From: Prorocentrum cordatum
Taxonomy: Eukaryota; Sar; Dinophyceae; Prorocentrales; Prorocentraceae
Direction: 5' to 3'
Length of the DNA stretch: 64,000 bases
Assembly (NCBI GenBank): GCA_963575745.1
Contig: CAUYUJ010015752.1
Coordinates: 221,572 to 285,571, forward strand
Position 1 is the stretch's first letter. The number at the start of each line of letters is the position of its first letter. The notes under the pieces were generated by a model. That model did not search any database, was not told the DNA's origin, and was given only the letters and a program-made list of their open reading frames with translations. Made by a program: the position numbers and the translations under genes. Shown in pieces: positions 33,384-43,335 of this stretch.

Positions 33384-33833
33384 GGCCCTAGTGCGAGCTG
33401 CAGCAGGTCGGAGGAGTGAGGAAGAGGGGAGGGATCCGAGGCGGGAATTGATACATGACCACCGCCTGGAGGGTCAGTTTTCGGAGCCTCGGCAGGCGGT
33501 GGCTGTGGACATATTCGAGCCCCCAGGGGCCGAACTAGATCCACATCCACCGCCCGCTGGGACACCAGGACGTCGGCCCCCAGGCGGTGGATATGGATAA
33601 ACACCCGCTTCGCAAGGGGGGGGGGCCAGGGCCCACTGCTCTGGCACGCCGCAGGCGAGGCCCGAGCGGGGGTCCGAGCGCGGGCGCCCAGGCCAGCCGT
33701 CGGCCGCCGCCCCCGTGGGTCCTGCCCGGCGCAGCTCCTCGCCGTGTCCCCCGGCGCTCCTCTGCTCGCCCGGTGCGCCTGTGGCCCTGTGGTCTGGGGG
33801 GCGAGAGGGGGGGGGGGGAAAGATTAAGTTGGG
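33384..33833. other. No gene; short inverted repeat and G-rich tract
   Basis: Inverted arms GGCGGTGGCTGTGGA (33495-33509) and TCCACATCCACCGCC (33540-33554) pair at 14 of 15 positions, and a third related motif (GGCGGTGGATATGGATAA) lies near 33583-33600. A G run (33811-33828) precedes the target duplication of the next element. Competing P/G/R-rich frames on both strands are unsupported. Confidence 0.45.
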
Positions 33834-33974
33834 CTTGTCCCCCATTAAAAAATAGTCCAAAAGTAGTCCGGGGACTACTTTTCGAGTATTTGTTTAGAAT
33901 ACCTTTTTGGGGTATCTTGGGGGTATCTTCTATTTCGTCGAAACTCCCTATGTAGGGGTACACGCCCGACCTAA
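33834..33974. mobile_element. MITE family A, copy 1 (141 bp)
   Basis: It is flanked by direct repeats GGGAAAGA (33826-33833 and 33975-33982). The right end has the family signature in reverse complement: TTTCGTCGAAACTCCC, then TGTAGGGGTACACGCCCGAC. The left end is degenerate (AGTTGGGCTTGTCCCCC). The interior contains TAGTCCGGGGACTA. Confidence 0.7.
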
Positions 33975-33994
33975 GGGAAAGAGTGAGGAGGAGC

Positions 33995-34130
33995 CGGGGA
34001 AAATATGGGAAAATATGGGAATTGGGCGGGAAGACGAAAACCCAGAGAATATGAGAAAATATGGGGCATCATTTTACGTTTGTGTATTTATTTGTGTGTG
34101 TGTGTGTATCCTTGTGCCCCTTGAAAGATG
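33995..34130. mobile_element. Family B element, degenerate copy
   Basis: GGGAAAATATGGGAA repeats, AACCCAGAGAATATGAG, GGGGCATCATTTTA and TGTGTATTTATTTGTGTGTG match the 46.0 and 62.4 kb copies. The left end is missing. Confidence 0.6.
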
Positions 34131-34237
34131 TCGGAAGCGACGATGGGGGCGAATAGCCCAGCGGCGGGCACTCACTGCACGCATTCGCCCGGGAGCCTCG
34201 CCGAGGGCGTGGACCACTGGCGCCCCTGGATACCTCT

Positions 34238-34397
34238 ATTTCAGGAGGGGGAAAAACACACAGACACGGGAAAATAATATGGGAAAATATGGGAACATAT
34301 GGGAAGTGGTGGGGAAAACAAGAACTCAGAAAATATGGGAACATATGGGGCATATTTTTATTTGTGTGTATTTATTTATGTGTTTGTGGGCCCCTTC
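34238..34397. mobile_element. Family B element, full-length copy
   Basis: The left end is TTTCAGGAGGGGGAAAAAC then ACACAGACAC. The interior holds ATATGGGAAAATATGGGAA. The right end is TATTTGTGTGTATTTATTTA then TTTGTGGGCCCCTTCAG. It is flanked by an imperfect direct repeat of about 30 bp beginning TGGACCACTGGCGCCCC (near 34209 and 34402). Confidence 0.7.
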
Positions 34398-35050
34398 AGC
34401 ATGGACCACTGGCGCCCCTTGATACCTGTATTGCTCTCCCCTGGGCGCCTTCTAGTCCGAGTGGAGCGTAAGGCAGCCCTGGCGTCAACGGCCTGTGCGC
34501 CGTCCATGGCCGCCGGCTTTGCCGCAGGGGAGAAGAGCACCCGACGGCACGTCGTAGTTTCCATCGCTGGGCGTCTGCAAATCGTGCAGAGCTTTTACGA
34601 CGACTGCGGATAGCGTTTACAAATCGTGCAGACCTTCTGCGGCGACTGTTGAGCAAGCGATCGGGAAGTCTACGGCAAAGAAAAGCATGCGTCGACAAAA
34701 AGCAGACGGCACAAGCAGAAACTGTCCTAGATCCGCGTCGATGGAGCGGCGCTGCCACCCCCCCTGGCGGCGCCTCTGGCGCCGCCCCTGCGTCAGGGAT
34801 TGGAGTCGAGTCCAGGGCCGATCCACGAATTCGGCGCGGACATTCGAAAGTTTATGCTTGTGTTGTGTCTTATTTTCTTCATCCCATTCTTATTACGACT
34901 GCTTATATCCTCTAAGACGCCTACGGCGAATCACTGCCGGCCCCTGTTTTTTCGGAAGCGCCGATGTGGCCGAACGTGGTTGCCACGGCTCGGCCAAGCT
35001 ATCGGACTAAGTATCTGTTCCCTTAGCCTTTGTGGAAACCTTTCGGGGAG
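34398..35050. other. No gene supported
   Basis: It contains a two-copy repeat of about 50 bp (CAAATCGTGCAGA near 34577 and 34620). Short frames on both strands have mixed composition, none long enough or distinctive enough to call. Confidence 0.4.
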
Positions 35051-35295
35051 CACGCGGGGGAGGAAGAAGAATAATAGACATAATAATGAGAAGAATAATA
35101 ACAACAATATTATCAATGTTATAATTAAAAACAGTATTATCGAGAATAGCACAACTAACAGTAATGATACTCGTAATAAGAATACTAGTCGTTATATTAA
35201 TAAATGTAGTAATACTAGTAGTACTAATAATATTATGAATACGAATAAGAATGATACTAATACTTATTCTAATAATACTAAGAATAAGAAGAAGA
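35051..35295. repeat. A/T-rich (AAT/TAT) low-complexity tract
   Basis: AATAATA, AGTAATAC and similar triplets form an A/T island in otherwise GC-rich DNA. N/I/T/S-rich frames result. Confidence 0.85.
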
Positions 35296-35309
35296 GTAGA
35301 GGGAGGGAA

Positions 35310-35860
35310 CAGGAGGAGAAGGCTTCTCGGGAGCCTCTTTGGGCACTCTTGGGGTCTCCTGGGATCTTCCTGGGGGCCTCTTGGAGGCCTCTTGGAGGCT
35401 TCCTCGGGCCTCTCTTGGTGCGCTCCAGCCACGTCTGACGCAGTCGGAAACCGTCTTGTGGGATGCCTCTTGGACCTTTCTGGGGCCATCTTGGAGGCCT
35501 GTTGGGCGATCTTGGGGCGATCTTCGGGGGCCGTCTTGAGCTGTCTTGGGCCGTCGGAAGGCCAAAAAGACACAAACCCTAAAATCCTTCAAAAACCAAA
35601 GTAAGATCTATGATTTTGACCTCTTCGGGCCTTCCTGGAGGCCCTCTTGGGGAGTTCTTGGACCGTCTTGAAGGCCTCCTGCGGACCTTTTGGGCCATCT
35701 TGGGGCCATTATGGGCGCATCTTGGGGTCAACGTTGGAACCTCTTGGGGCCATCTTGGCCGTCGTGGAGGCATCTTGGAGGCCATCGTGGGCCATCTTGG
35801 CCGTCGGGGACGCATCTTGTAATTAATGTCGGGCCATCTTGAGCGCAAAGGCATTGACAC
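35310..35860. repeat. Family E repeat block
   Basis: GGGGGCCTCTTGGAGG and GGGCCATCTTGGGGCC units, with the A/T island CCTTCAAAAACCAAAG then ATGATTTTGAC near 35585-35620. Confidence 0.8.
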
Positions 35861-36145
35861 TCTGAAATAGGGGTTCAGAAGGGCATGTATAGCGAGCATA
35901 GCGAACGTGCCGTCGGTGTCTGGCTCAAGACGCCGGCGTCCTCTTTGCCTGGATGGACTGGACGCAGCAATCTGCGATCGCACCTTAAACAAGACCCGAT
36001 CAGCCTCTCTCACAGAATTTCGGCCACGTTCGCAGGACAACCCTGCGCTCCCTGCGCCGTTGCCGGTGTTTGCTCGCTGCTTAGTTATGTGAGCCGTGCG
36101 TGGGGGTCAGAATAGCCTCCTTGAGGGGCAGCGGATTCTTGAGAG

Positions 36146-36616
36146 ATGGATTTGTCTGCAACAAAAAAAGTTTTTCTGGATGGTACATTATCTCTCATCT
36201 ACCTTCCAGCCTATTACCACATGGTCCTAATCCTACTTTTTCGTGGTTGCGGAGCTGGCCCTGTCTATCGCAATACTTATCCACGGCACGGCTTGGTATA
36301 TGCTGCCGACATCACTGCGACGCCTGAGCGTGAGTATTGGCAAGCAAGCGGAAACGCTCTCAGCGGACACGCTGAAACCACTACGGGCGACATCCGCTTG
36401 ACCACTCCGAAGAGCGCATACGCCCTGGCTTTGCGCTACTTCGGCCCAACTTACGATGAGCTCGGGAACAACATGAGGTACCAGCTTCCACTACGCGGAA
36501 GCGTGAAACCCGCATTCTTGAACCAACATGGGGATACGTCTCCACAGCCAAGTCGCCGCCGAACGGCGATGGACACTCCGAAGACGACCAATGATAATGC
36601 TCTGGGTTATCCATGA
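36146..36616 (+). CDS. Hypothetical protein, 156 aa, N-terminal hydrophobic segment
   Basis: The frame has an ATG at 36146 and TGA at 36614-36616 in a lower-GC, non-repetitive region. Residues 12-34 (LDGTLSLIYLPAYYHMVLIL) could form a membrane helix or signal anchor. The remainder is polar, with T/P/S-rich text and a basic C-terminal part. No domain is recognised. It precedes the coding-like frame at 36842 by about 220 bases in the same strand, so the two may be exons or ORFs of one element. The reverse frame at 36381-36629 is shorter and less convincing. Confidence 0.35.
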   Translation: MDLSATKKVFLDGTLSLIYLPAYYHMVLILLFRGCGAGPVYRNTYPRHGLVYAADITATPEREYWQASGNALSGHAETTTGDIRLTTPKSAYALALRYFGPTYDELGNNMRYQLPLRGSVKPAFLNQHGDTSPQPSRRRTAMDTPKTTNDNALGYP

Positions 36617-36841
36617 AATCCTTGTTCAAACTACGTTACCTTCAGCATTCTCTGGTTGGTCATCGGATGTGCCATAGGATACATGCAACGTGGCAACCAC
36701 AACTACGGAGGCGACCATGCAACAAGGAGCCCATATTGGGACCCCTCAAGTAACGTATCATGCCTCGAGTTCACTCGTGAAGTACATGCGTGGCTGAGCG
36801 TTCAGAGCGCACGCGTGACCCCATAATAACAAGCTGCGCGT

Positions 36842-37591
36842 TTGCAGCGCGGTCTGGGTGAGTTGGCGCGCGCCATTGCGATGCGAATTCCCTCCCAGAT
36901 CATCAACTACGGCGCGCCGATGCAAGGTGTCCACGTGGACCCCGGCACGCACGTCGCGTTTCTCGCATGCGCCAAGTTCGAGAACCTTCAGGATGAGCGA
37001 CAGCTCGCCTCGGCGACGGCGCTCGTATACTTCAGGCCCGAGCCGGGCGAGAGAACGGGCTCGATCCTCGCCTGGTTCGAAATGGCCCATCTTGAGGGCG
37101 ACGCAGGCGGCTTTGCCATCCCGAACCGCCAGTTACTCACAACAGTGCTCTTCAGAGCTCAAGGTTCGGCCCTGGTAGGGCCGCTCAAATGCTTCAGCCT
37201 CTCAACTGTCGGACGCCGCGGATTCGGCGACAATGTTGCGAACTGCTGGGCCGCATGCGTGGTTTTGGTCATCTGGCTGAACGCGCCCCCTGCAATCGCT
37301 GGGAGGCACAGAGTGCGCATACGCGAACACATGCGCGACAAACGCCTGCGGGGGCGCAGCCGCGCCCAGCAACGCAAGGGCGGACGACCCGCGCAACCCA
37401 GAGGAGGCCGCTGCATTGCTATCGACGGCCCCCCAGGGCCACGGGGCTGGCATAATCTACCTGACGCCATCGACGCAACAAAGCTGGGGGCCGCCTTCCA
37501 AGCCCCAACCGCGCGCGGCTCTCGAGAGCCAGACTGCCCTGCGGGGCTCAACCTCCAATGGAGATTCGCCCGTCGACTCCGGCACATATAA
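36842..37591 (+). CDS. Hypothetical protein, about 249 aa
   Basis: This long + frame in non-repetitive DNA opens with TTG and stops at TAA 37589-37591. Residues 1-115 have globular composition: GLGELARAIAMRIPSQIINY, then HVAFLACAKFENLQDERQLA and EPGERTGSILAWFEMAHLEG. From about residue 150 it becomes R/G/P-rich. The first half is the best-supported coding stretch of 36-38 kb. No catalytic motif or family is recognised. A nearby retroelement-tail fragment (38413) makes a mobile-element origin possible. The first Met in a coding-like context is MRIPSQ, at about residue 14. Confidence 0.45.
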   Translation: MQRGLGELARAIAMRIPSQIINYGAPMQGVHVDPGTHVAFLACAKFENLQDERQLASATALVYFRPEPGERTGSILAWFEMAHLEGDAGGFAIPNRQLLTTVLFRAQGSALVGPLKCFSLSTVGRRGFGDNVANCWAACVVLVIWLNAPPAIAGRHRVRIREHMRDKRLRGRSRAQQRKGGRPAQPRGGRCIAIDGPPGPRGWHNLPDAIDATKLGAAFQAPTARGSREPDCPAGLNLQWRFARRLRHI

Positions 37592-37699
37592 CCGCATGCC
37601 GATGATAATAAAGGGACCCCCCCCCTTCAGCGTTTAGAGTTGATTATCGTCGCCCTATACAAAATTCAAATTGGGCGGCGAGCGCTGAGGCCGAACTTC

Positions 37700-38370
37700 A
37701 TTATCACCCCGAAACGCTATGTTGAGATAGCAACATCAAGCGATGTTGATATAGCAACATCAAGCGAAGCGATCACACTTATCTCGTATTTTATCCGTAT
37801 TTTATATTTGTATCTATCCCCGCGCGCGCCTGAACTTTTTTTTATCCCTGGGGTTGATTATCCATGGAAACTGAAGCACATGAGCTACCCTACATGAGCA
37901 CTTACAAAATTGATTTTCATAAAGCGTTTGTAAATTAAAATTGATAGATTTGGAATTTTGAAGTTTTCCGTTCTTCTTCTCTTATTCTTATTATTATTCT
38001 CTTCTTCTTCTCTTCTTATTATTATTCTACTCTTCTCTTCTTCTTTTATATTTCTATCTGTCCCCACGCTCGCCTGAACTTGATTATCCCTGGGGTTGAT
38101 TATCCATGGGGTTGATGTCTCAAGCGAAATAAGCAATAGTTTGACTGTGTCTCAAGCGAAATAAGCAATAGTTTGCGGATAGATAAGCCATTGATGAGGA
38201 TATTTCTATGAAAACTAAACGCCAAGGATGTCTCAAAACGTGCTCGGCTTGGTCTCCTCTTGATCATCTCTTACTTCGAGATTATGCTGAGGTCTGCTGG
38301 GCTACTTTTATTATCTCTCCCTGAACCCCGAACTTTATTATCCCCAGTGTTTATTCTCACGGGCATGAGG
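37700..38370. repeat. A/T-richer spacer with short direct repeats
   Basis: AGCAACATCAAGCGA occurs twice near 37728-37765. ATCCCTGGGGTTGATTATCC occurs at about 37842 and 38083, both preceded by CGCCTGAACTT. TCTCAAGCGAAATAAGCAAT occurs at about 38115, 38140 and 38163, the first truncated. CTTCTTCTCTT repeats fill 37970-38045. No coding frame. Confidence 0.65.
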
Positions 38371-38412
38371 TTACCGACGCGTTATCATCAGACGGAACCG
38401 AACGTATAGCCA

Positions 38413-38538
38413 TGTCGACTCCACCCCGGCCTCGGCGACGCGGAAACCGTTGAATATTTATTCCTGGGCTGCCAACGCGCAGAACGCCGTTGGAGACGGT
38501 TCATGAAGAAACCTGCACGGCGAGTGCGTCGGGCATGA
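38413..38538 (+). pseudogene. Retroelement C-terminal zinc-binding fragment
   Basis: The frame reads CRLHPGLGDAETVEYLFLGC followed by QRAERRW, and stops at TGA 38536-38538. This follows the tail signature of many non-LTR retrotransposon polyproteins (C-x2-C, then E-T-x-x-H-L-F-x-x-C-P, then a W): the first pair is damaged (CRLH), and the His is replaced by Tyr. The upstream frame is closed by stops within about 15 codons. I infer a 3' end relic of an RT-encoding element. Confidence 0.45.
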
Positions 38539-39325
38539 CGGAGAGCTTCCCACCGACGGGCGAAGGGTCGTGGAAATGGTGGTCGTCGCAACCGACGGTT
38601 GCAAGGGCAAGGTTTCGCCGCGCACATGGCCGCGCTTACTCACCGAAGACGACTGCGAATCATAGTCCTTCACCGTTATCGTCTCTATGTTATACGGACC
38701 CTCATGTGGGTTTAGACTCCATGACTCCTCCCTCATTCCACCGGCTATCAATTCATTCGCATACGCTCGTAACATTCAGTATGTTCACTTAACTATCTGT
38801 TGATGAGTCCATCGCGTCTCCCATAACTCCATTACAGCATCGCAATCTCGAGGCACTTTTGGATTGGAATCTGGTGCCATCTCACCTGGCTGCCTTTCTG
38901 TGGATCACCCCATGGCAGCTACGCCTGGTTTGGGGCTCACTCCTTTTGTTTCGGTGCATGGGTTGGCCGATGCGCCGAACATCACACTCGAGGATAACTT
39001 AGTCACCGCAAGCCGCAGGCCTCGAAGGATGGAGGCCACAGGATGCACACGTGCCAGCGCGCGCAATTGGGCGTGGCGGATTCGATGGACGTTTGCTCAG
39101 GGCCGCCCCCTGTGGCCGCGACTCGTGGAGAGAGGGAGACAGAAGTCAGGGGAGGGAGAGGTACCCATACCTCAACCCTTCCCTCATTTTCGCCTTTCTT
39201 GGCCTCCTTGGAGGCTCTCGTCGCCACCGCTGGATTCGCCTTGAGATTCTGGTCAGAACGCACCCCAGGAGAGGGCCAGGGAGTAGCGGTATCGGTTATT
39301 GTGAAGGCCTGACGGCCGTTGCCGC
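38539..39325. other. No gene supported
   Basis: Non-repetitive DNA with several competing short frames. The + frame at 38864-39060 has mildly protein-like text but no domain or splice context. Confidence 0.35.
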
Positions 39326-39339
39326 CGACCCAAGAAGAT

Positions 39340-39700
39340 ATCGACGACGACCAGGAGGAGGAGGAGGAGGAGGAGGAAGAGGAGGAGGAGGAGGAAGAGG
39401 CGAAGATAAGGAGGAGGAGAAGGAGGAGGAGGAGGAGGAGGAGGAGGAAAATGACTCCCCCCTGGGCCACCCCCCTGGGAAGGAGGACCCGAGGAGGACT
39501 GGCGTGGGAGAGGGGAGGGGACGGGGAGGAGGACCCCCAGGCACGAATGCGTATCTGACTCCCCTCCTCCCCCTTGGGACTCCTCCCCACCTGGGGAGGA
39601 AGACCCGAGGAGGAGCGGCGCTCCGGAGAAGGACCGGCGTGGGAGAGGAGGACCCCCAGAGGCGATGCGAATTTGACCCCCCCCCGCGGGGGAAGGGATC
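39340..39700. repeat. (GAG)n tract and two-copy repeat of about 137 bp
   Basis: GAGGAGGAAGAGG runs from about 39354 to 39450. GGACTGGCGTGGGAGAGG (about 39497, and a related GGACCGGCGTGGGAGAGG near 39634) and AGGACCCCCAG (twice) show a duplicated segment. E/R/S/P-rich frames are repeat products. Confidence 0.75.
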
Positions 39701-40293
39701 AAGGGAAGGGGCGTCCCTTTGACGTAGTGAGGACGTGGATGGAATTCCCTCAAGCTGCGAACCCGTTCCCCGAACGAGGAAGTGTGCTCTCTCTCTCTCT
39801 CTCTTTTTTTCTATCCCTCTCTCTCCCCCGACGGGAGAAGAGGATTGGAAGGAGGGGACGAAAGAAGGCTCCCCGTCGACGGGGCCGGACAGGCACCCCA
39901 CACACGCCGACAGGGTCGGCGGATTTCTTTTATATCACCAATAGGGTCAGGGGCAGCATTTGAGGGATAGTCCCAGCAGGGGAAGCATCGACTCCCCGAT
40001 GCCCACGGCCCATTCATCGCCCAGCCGGGCCTTGGGCCCGCCCCCTGCCCATGAACGCGCGGTTTCGCCATTGAGCGCTTTTGTCGCCGAGGAATCGGCG
40101 ATGCATCGCCGGTTCGAGGTCGATGTTCCTCCCAGAGCCAGTCCTCCCAATCCTCCTCGGAGGGAGAGAGGGAGGGAGAGAGGGAGGGAGCTGGAGGAGG
40201 GAGTGAGGAAGATCGGGGAAGGAGGAGGAGGAGGAGGAGCAGGCAGAGCGAAGGAGGAGGAGGAGGAGGAGGAGGAGGCAGAGCGGGGAGAGG

Positions 40294-40690
40294 GTGCCGC
40301 CGGAGACCCCTGTGGTCGCCGGGACGGAGAACGTGGACAACCTCACGGACCTGCTCCTGAAGGAGGTGCGTGGGGCTGCCTCCCCTGGCCCTGGCGACCT
40401 CGTCCCAGCGGGTTCCGGGTCGTGTCAGCCCCTGCCAGTTTTCCATCCCTGGCCATCCCTGTCAGCTTTCCAACTTTCACTTTTTTCCATCTTCCCTGTA
40501 TGGAAACGTGTCCCTTGTAATGATGGGTTGACGTTTTGTGTTTCGAGAGGTCGGCCGCAGCTTTCTTGTAGCTTGATCGAGGCGCCCAACCAACGGAGAT
40601 GTCTGTCAGACGTTGCATTATGGGAACGGTTTTCGGATCGTAGAAAGTTCTGGGACATGATGCTTTACGAGCGAGGATCGAGGGTGTTCG
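40294..40690 (+). CDS. Two probable exons of a split gene (40294-40365, 40561-40690)
   Basis: Exon one reads VPPETPVVAGTENVDNLTDL then LLKE and ends at AAGGAG|GTGCGT (donor at 40366). Exon two follows the acceptor GGTCGGCCGCAG (40560) and reads LSCSLIEAPNQRRCLSDVAL then WERFSDRRKFWDMMLYERGS. Both are in the same phase, and the 195-bp intron is a multiple of three without stops, so intron retention would also be open. The end of exon two is uncertain; AGG|GTGTTC near 40683 is one donor candidate. Composition is clearly non-repetitive. A GAG tract precedes exon one and a CTC tract lies 130 bases after exon two. Product unknown. Confidence 0.45.
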
Positions 40691-40833
40691 GTTTCGTCTT
40701 CTGGGGGGGCCCCTCGGCGGCGCGAACAAGCGGGTGGCGCGAGGGAGGCGGTCTTGAAGCCGGGGGTCTAAGCAGGCAGCCGAAGGCGTCTGAGAAGCCC
40801 TCCCAGCGTTTTCAGGGGCTGTCTCAGAAGCCC

Positions 40834-40905
40834 TCCTCCTCCTCCTCCTCCTCCTCCTCCTCCTCCTCCTCCTCCTCCTCCTCCTCCTCCTCCCCCTCCT
40901 CAAGG
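40834..40905. repeat. (CTC)n tract
   Basis: Nearly pure CTC triplets. The following TTCTTAG|AAGGCC near 40938 is acceptor-like, and open + frames extend to about 41230, but the frame cannot be decided. Confidence 0.85.
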
Positions 40906-41259
40906 CCTCGGACTTCTAAGCGGCCCCCGCCTTCTTAGAAGGCCAACTCCATCGCGCCGCCCCGTTGTGCGTGCCGCCAAAGTCTGCTCCTACGTCTTTC
41001 GGGCCTCGTGGGGGACCATCATCGCCACGGCTGGACGCGGCTCGGACAATTCGCCAGGATGGAACCCCAGCGGGGGAGCGCGACTCGAGCCCGAGAGAGA
41101 ACGGGGCGGAGCGCCCTTGGGTCACCAGCGGGGCCGCGCAGATGCCCTTGCTTCGCGCACCTCGCCCCGCGGGAGGGTCGCCGTCGCCATCGCCGTCGCC
41201 AACGCCGGGGTTGTCGCCGTCGCCTTCGTCATCGTCGTCGTAGCGGCCGTCGCGTCGCG

Positions 41260-41279
41260 TTGTTGTTGTTGTTGTTGTT

Positions 41280-41311
<32 letters not shown>

Positions 41312-41425
41312 TGTTGTTGTTGTTGGTGGTGGTGGTGGTGGTGTTGTCGTCGTCGTCGTTGTTGTTGTTGTTGCTGCTGCTGCTGCTGCTGTTGTTGTTG
41401 TTGTTGTTGCTGTTGTTGTTGTTGT
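41260..41425. repeat. (TTG)n/(TCG)n/(CTG)n microsatellite
   Basis: Blocks of TTG, TCG, GGT and CTG triplets. Cys-, Leu- or Asn-rich frames are repeat products. A pure TTG tract recurs at 42189-42236. Confidence 0.9.
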
Positions 41426-41429
41426 TGAA

Positions 41430-42188
41430 CATTATTTATTCTAAAGAATAATTATTGTTGGGCCCCCTGGTGCGCGCCCCCCCTGCGCCGCCTAGGCCGC
41501 AGCTACATTTTCATCATTTTCGTGAGGAAGCCTCAGAAAAGAGGGTGTGTACAGGATCCGGTTGTTTTGTTGTAATCCGCTTTCCCTTGCAAAAAACAAT
41601 AGAAAATGACATTTCTTGTTCTAATATAATCAAATTTCAAGAATCCCTTGCAAAAAATAAGGTAAAGTGGACATTCGCGCGCGCAAGACGAAATCCTTCC
41701 AAAACCTTAGTGTTCGCAGCGATTTTAACATAAAAACATCAAAAAACCAATGGTTTTTCAACAAAAAATTGTCAAAATCTCATCCCGCGCGCTCTTGCGG
41801 ATTCGTAGGAAACCCAACACTTTTTAAACATTTCTGTCAAACGGGCTTTTGCGAGCAACTTTTTCGAACTTCTGCGACAACGGTTGCGCACCTGCCAGGG
41901 CCATCATCCCTGTCAAATAATACCATGCGGGACACATTCGTTTTTTCTTCGCGCGCGCACGCCGTCGTCGTCGGCCGCGGGGCCCTGAATAGTAGCCACG
42001 GTCGTCCGCATGCCACGAAGTGAAGTGTCCGAACGTCATAGGGCGGGAAGCTGGGTGTGGGTGGTGGCGAAGAGTCGTTTGGAAATTTGGTAGAGCTTGA
42101 ACCGGCCCCCCCACAAAGTGGGGGTATTGCCCGCCTCCTATGAAAACCCTGGCACTGGTGAGAACGGAGTGTCCCCACGTGCTAGTAT

Positions 42189-42237
<49 letters not shown>

Positions 42238-42655
42238 CGCCATCGCCGTCGCCGCCGTCGCCATCGTCGCCGTTGGCGCCAGGGGGAGATCAGCAGGGCA
42301 ACCTTCCTGCCCCCCCGCGTCGGGGGCGGGACGGACCCACGAGCTGCCCCGCATCGCCCACCTCGGTGCGCGCGGCTCCCGTCGTCCGCGGCCGCGGCTC
42401 CCCCGTGCCCTCGGCGCCGCGGGCCGTGCCAGGCGGCCCGGATCGCCCGCTGTCCCGCCCACGCGTGAGAGCGCGAAACGTTGTGACGCATCCAGCAGCG
42501 ATGCCCGGGCGGTGGGAGCACGCAGCGGAACGAAGAAGGGGGCGGCAGCCATCTCTGCGAAGGTCGGCATCGGCCGGAGCAGGCTCAGGAGTCAGCCGCG
42601 CACGCCTGCAGCAGACGGCGTGGAGGGAACGGCCACGTGGGGCCCTGGACGGGGC
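41430..42655. other. Unassigned; A/T-rich island then ambiguous GC-rich frames
   Basis: 41570-41830 is A/T-rich, with AAAAACC and TTTTTCAACAAAAAATTG text. From 42240 to 42655 a + frame (ending near SQPRTPAADGVEGTATWGPG) and the minus frame starting at 42570 (MPTFAEMAAAPFFVPLRAPT) are both plausibly coding. I cannot decide between them. Confidence 0.3.
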
Positions 42656-42660
42656 TCTCG

Positions 42661-42985
42661 GGAGGAGGAGGAGGAGGAGGAGGAGGAGGAGGAGGAGGAG
42701 GAGGAGGGAGGGAGGAGGAGGAGGGGAGGACGGGGCTCCGGTCGTCGGGCCGCTCCTCGGAGCTGCGTCGGGGGGCCCCGTCGTGGCCGAAGCTGGCCGT
42801 GGCGAGAAGGGGCCCCCTCCCCTCCTCCGCTCCTCTCCTCCTCCTCCTCCTCCTCCTCCTCCTCCTCCTCCTCCTCCTCTCCTCCTCCTCCTCCTCCTCC
42901 TCCTCCTCCGCCTCCGCCTCCTCCTCCTCCTCCGCCTCCTCCGCCTCCGCCTCCTCTCCTCCTCCTCCTCCTCCTCCTCCTCCTC
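42661..42985. repeat. (GAG)n and (CTC)n inverted pair
   Basis: GAG repeats at 42661-42728 and CTC repeats at 42838-42985 are mutually complementary, around a GC-rich loop of about 110 bp. The CTC arm ends at CGCGCGCCAG (42995), an acceptor-like site. Confidence 0.85.
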
Positions 42986-43140
42986 CGCGCGCCAGTGAAG
43001 GGGGTCCAGGTCCACAGCGCCGATCCAAGGGGAGCCGGTGTGGATTTCTGACGTTTTGCATGTGCGTCGATGCTTTTTTTTTTGGGGGGGGGGGGGGCAC
43101 CCCGGGTCTGCCCATGGGGCACTACCCTTAGCCATATGGT

Positions 43141-43328
43141 CATGTCGGGCGTGTCCCCCTACAGGGGGATTTTCGACGAAAAATCAAAAATACAAAAAAT
43201 AGCAAAAAAACATAGTCCAAACATAGTCTGGGGATTATTTTTTGAGTATTTTTGTTGCCTTTCTGTGGGCATTTTGGGAGTATTTTTTATTTTTCGTCGA
43301 CAGTCCCCCTGTAGGGGGACACGCCACA
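43141..43328. mobile_element. MITE family A, copy 2 (188 bp)
   Basis: The left arm is GTCGGGCGTGTCCCCCTACA then GGGGGATTTTCGACGAAAAA. The right arm is its reverse complement with few changes (TTTTTCGTCGACAGTCCCCC then TGTAGGGGGACACGCC). It is flanked by TAGCCATATGG (43130-43140) and TAGCCATGTGG (43329-43339), a 10/11 target duplication. The interior is A/T-rich. No transposase frame, so it is non-autonomous. Confidence 0.85.
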
Positions 43329-43335
43329 TAGCCAT

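Noticed and set aside
35921-35932. CTGGCTCAAG similar to the SL end
   Set aside because: Only 9-10 bases match and the preceding sequence does not fit the SL.
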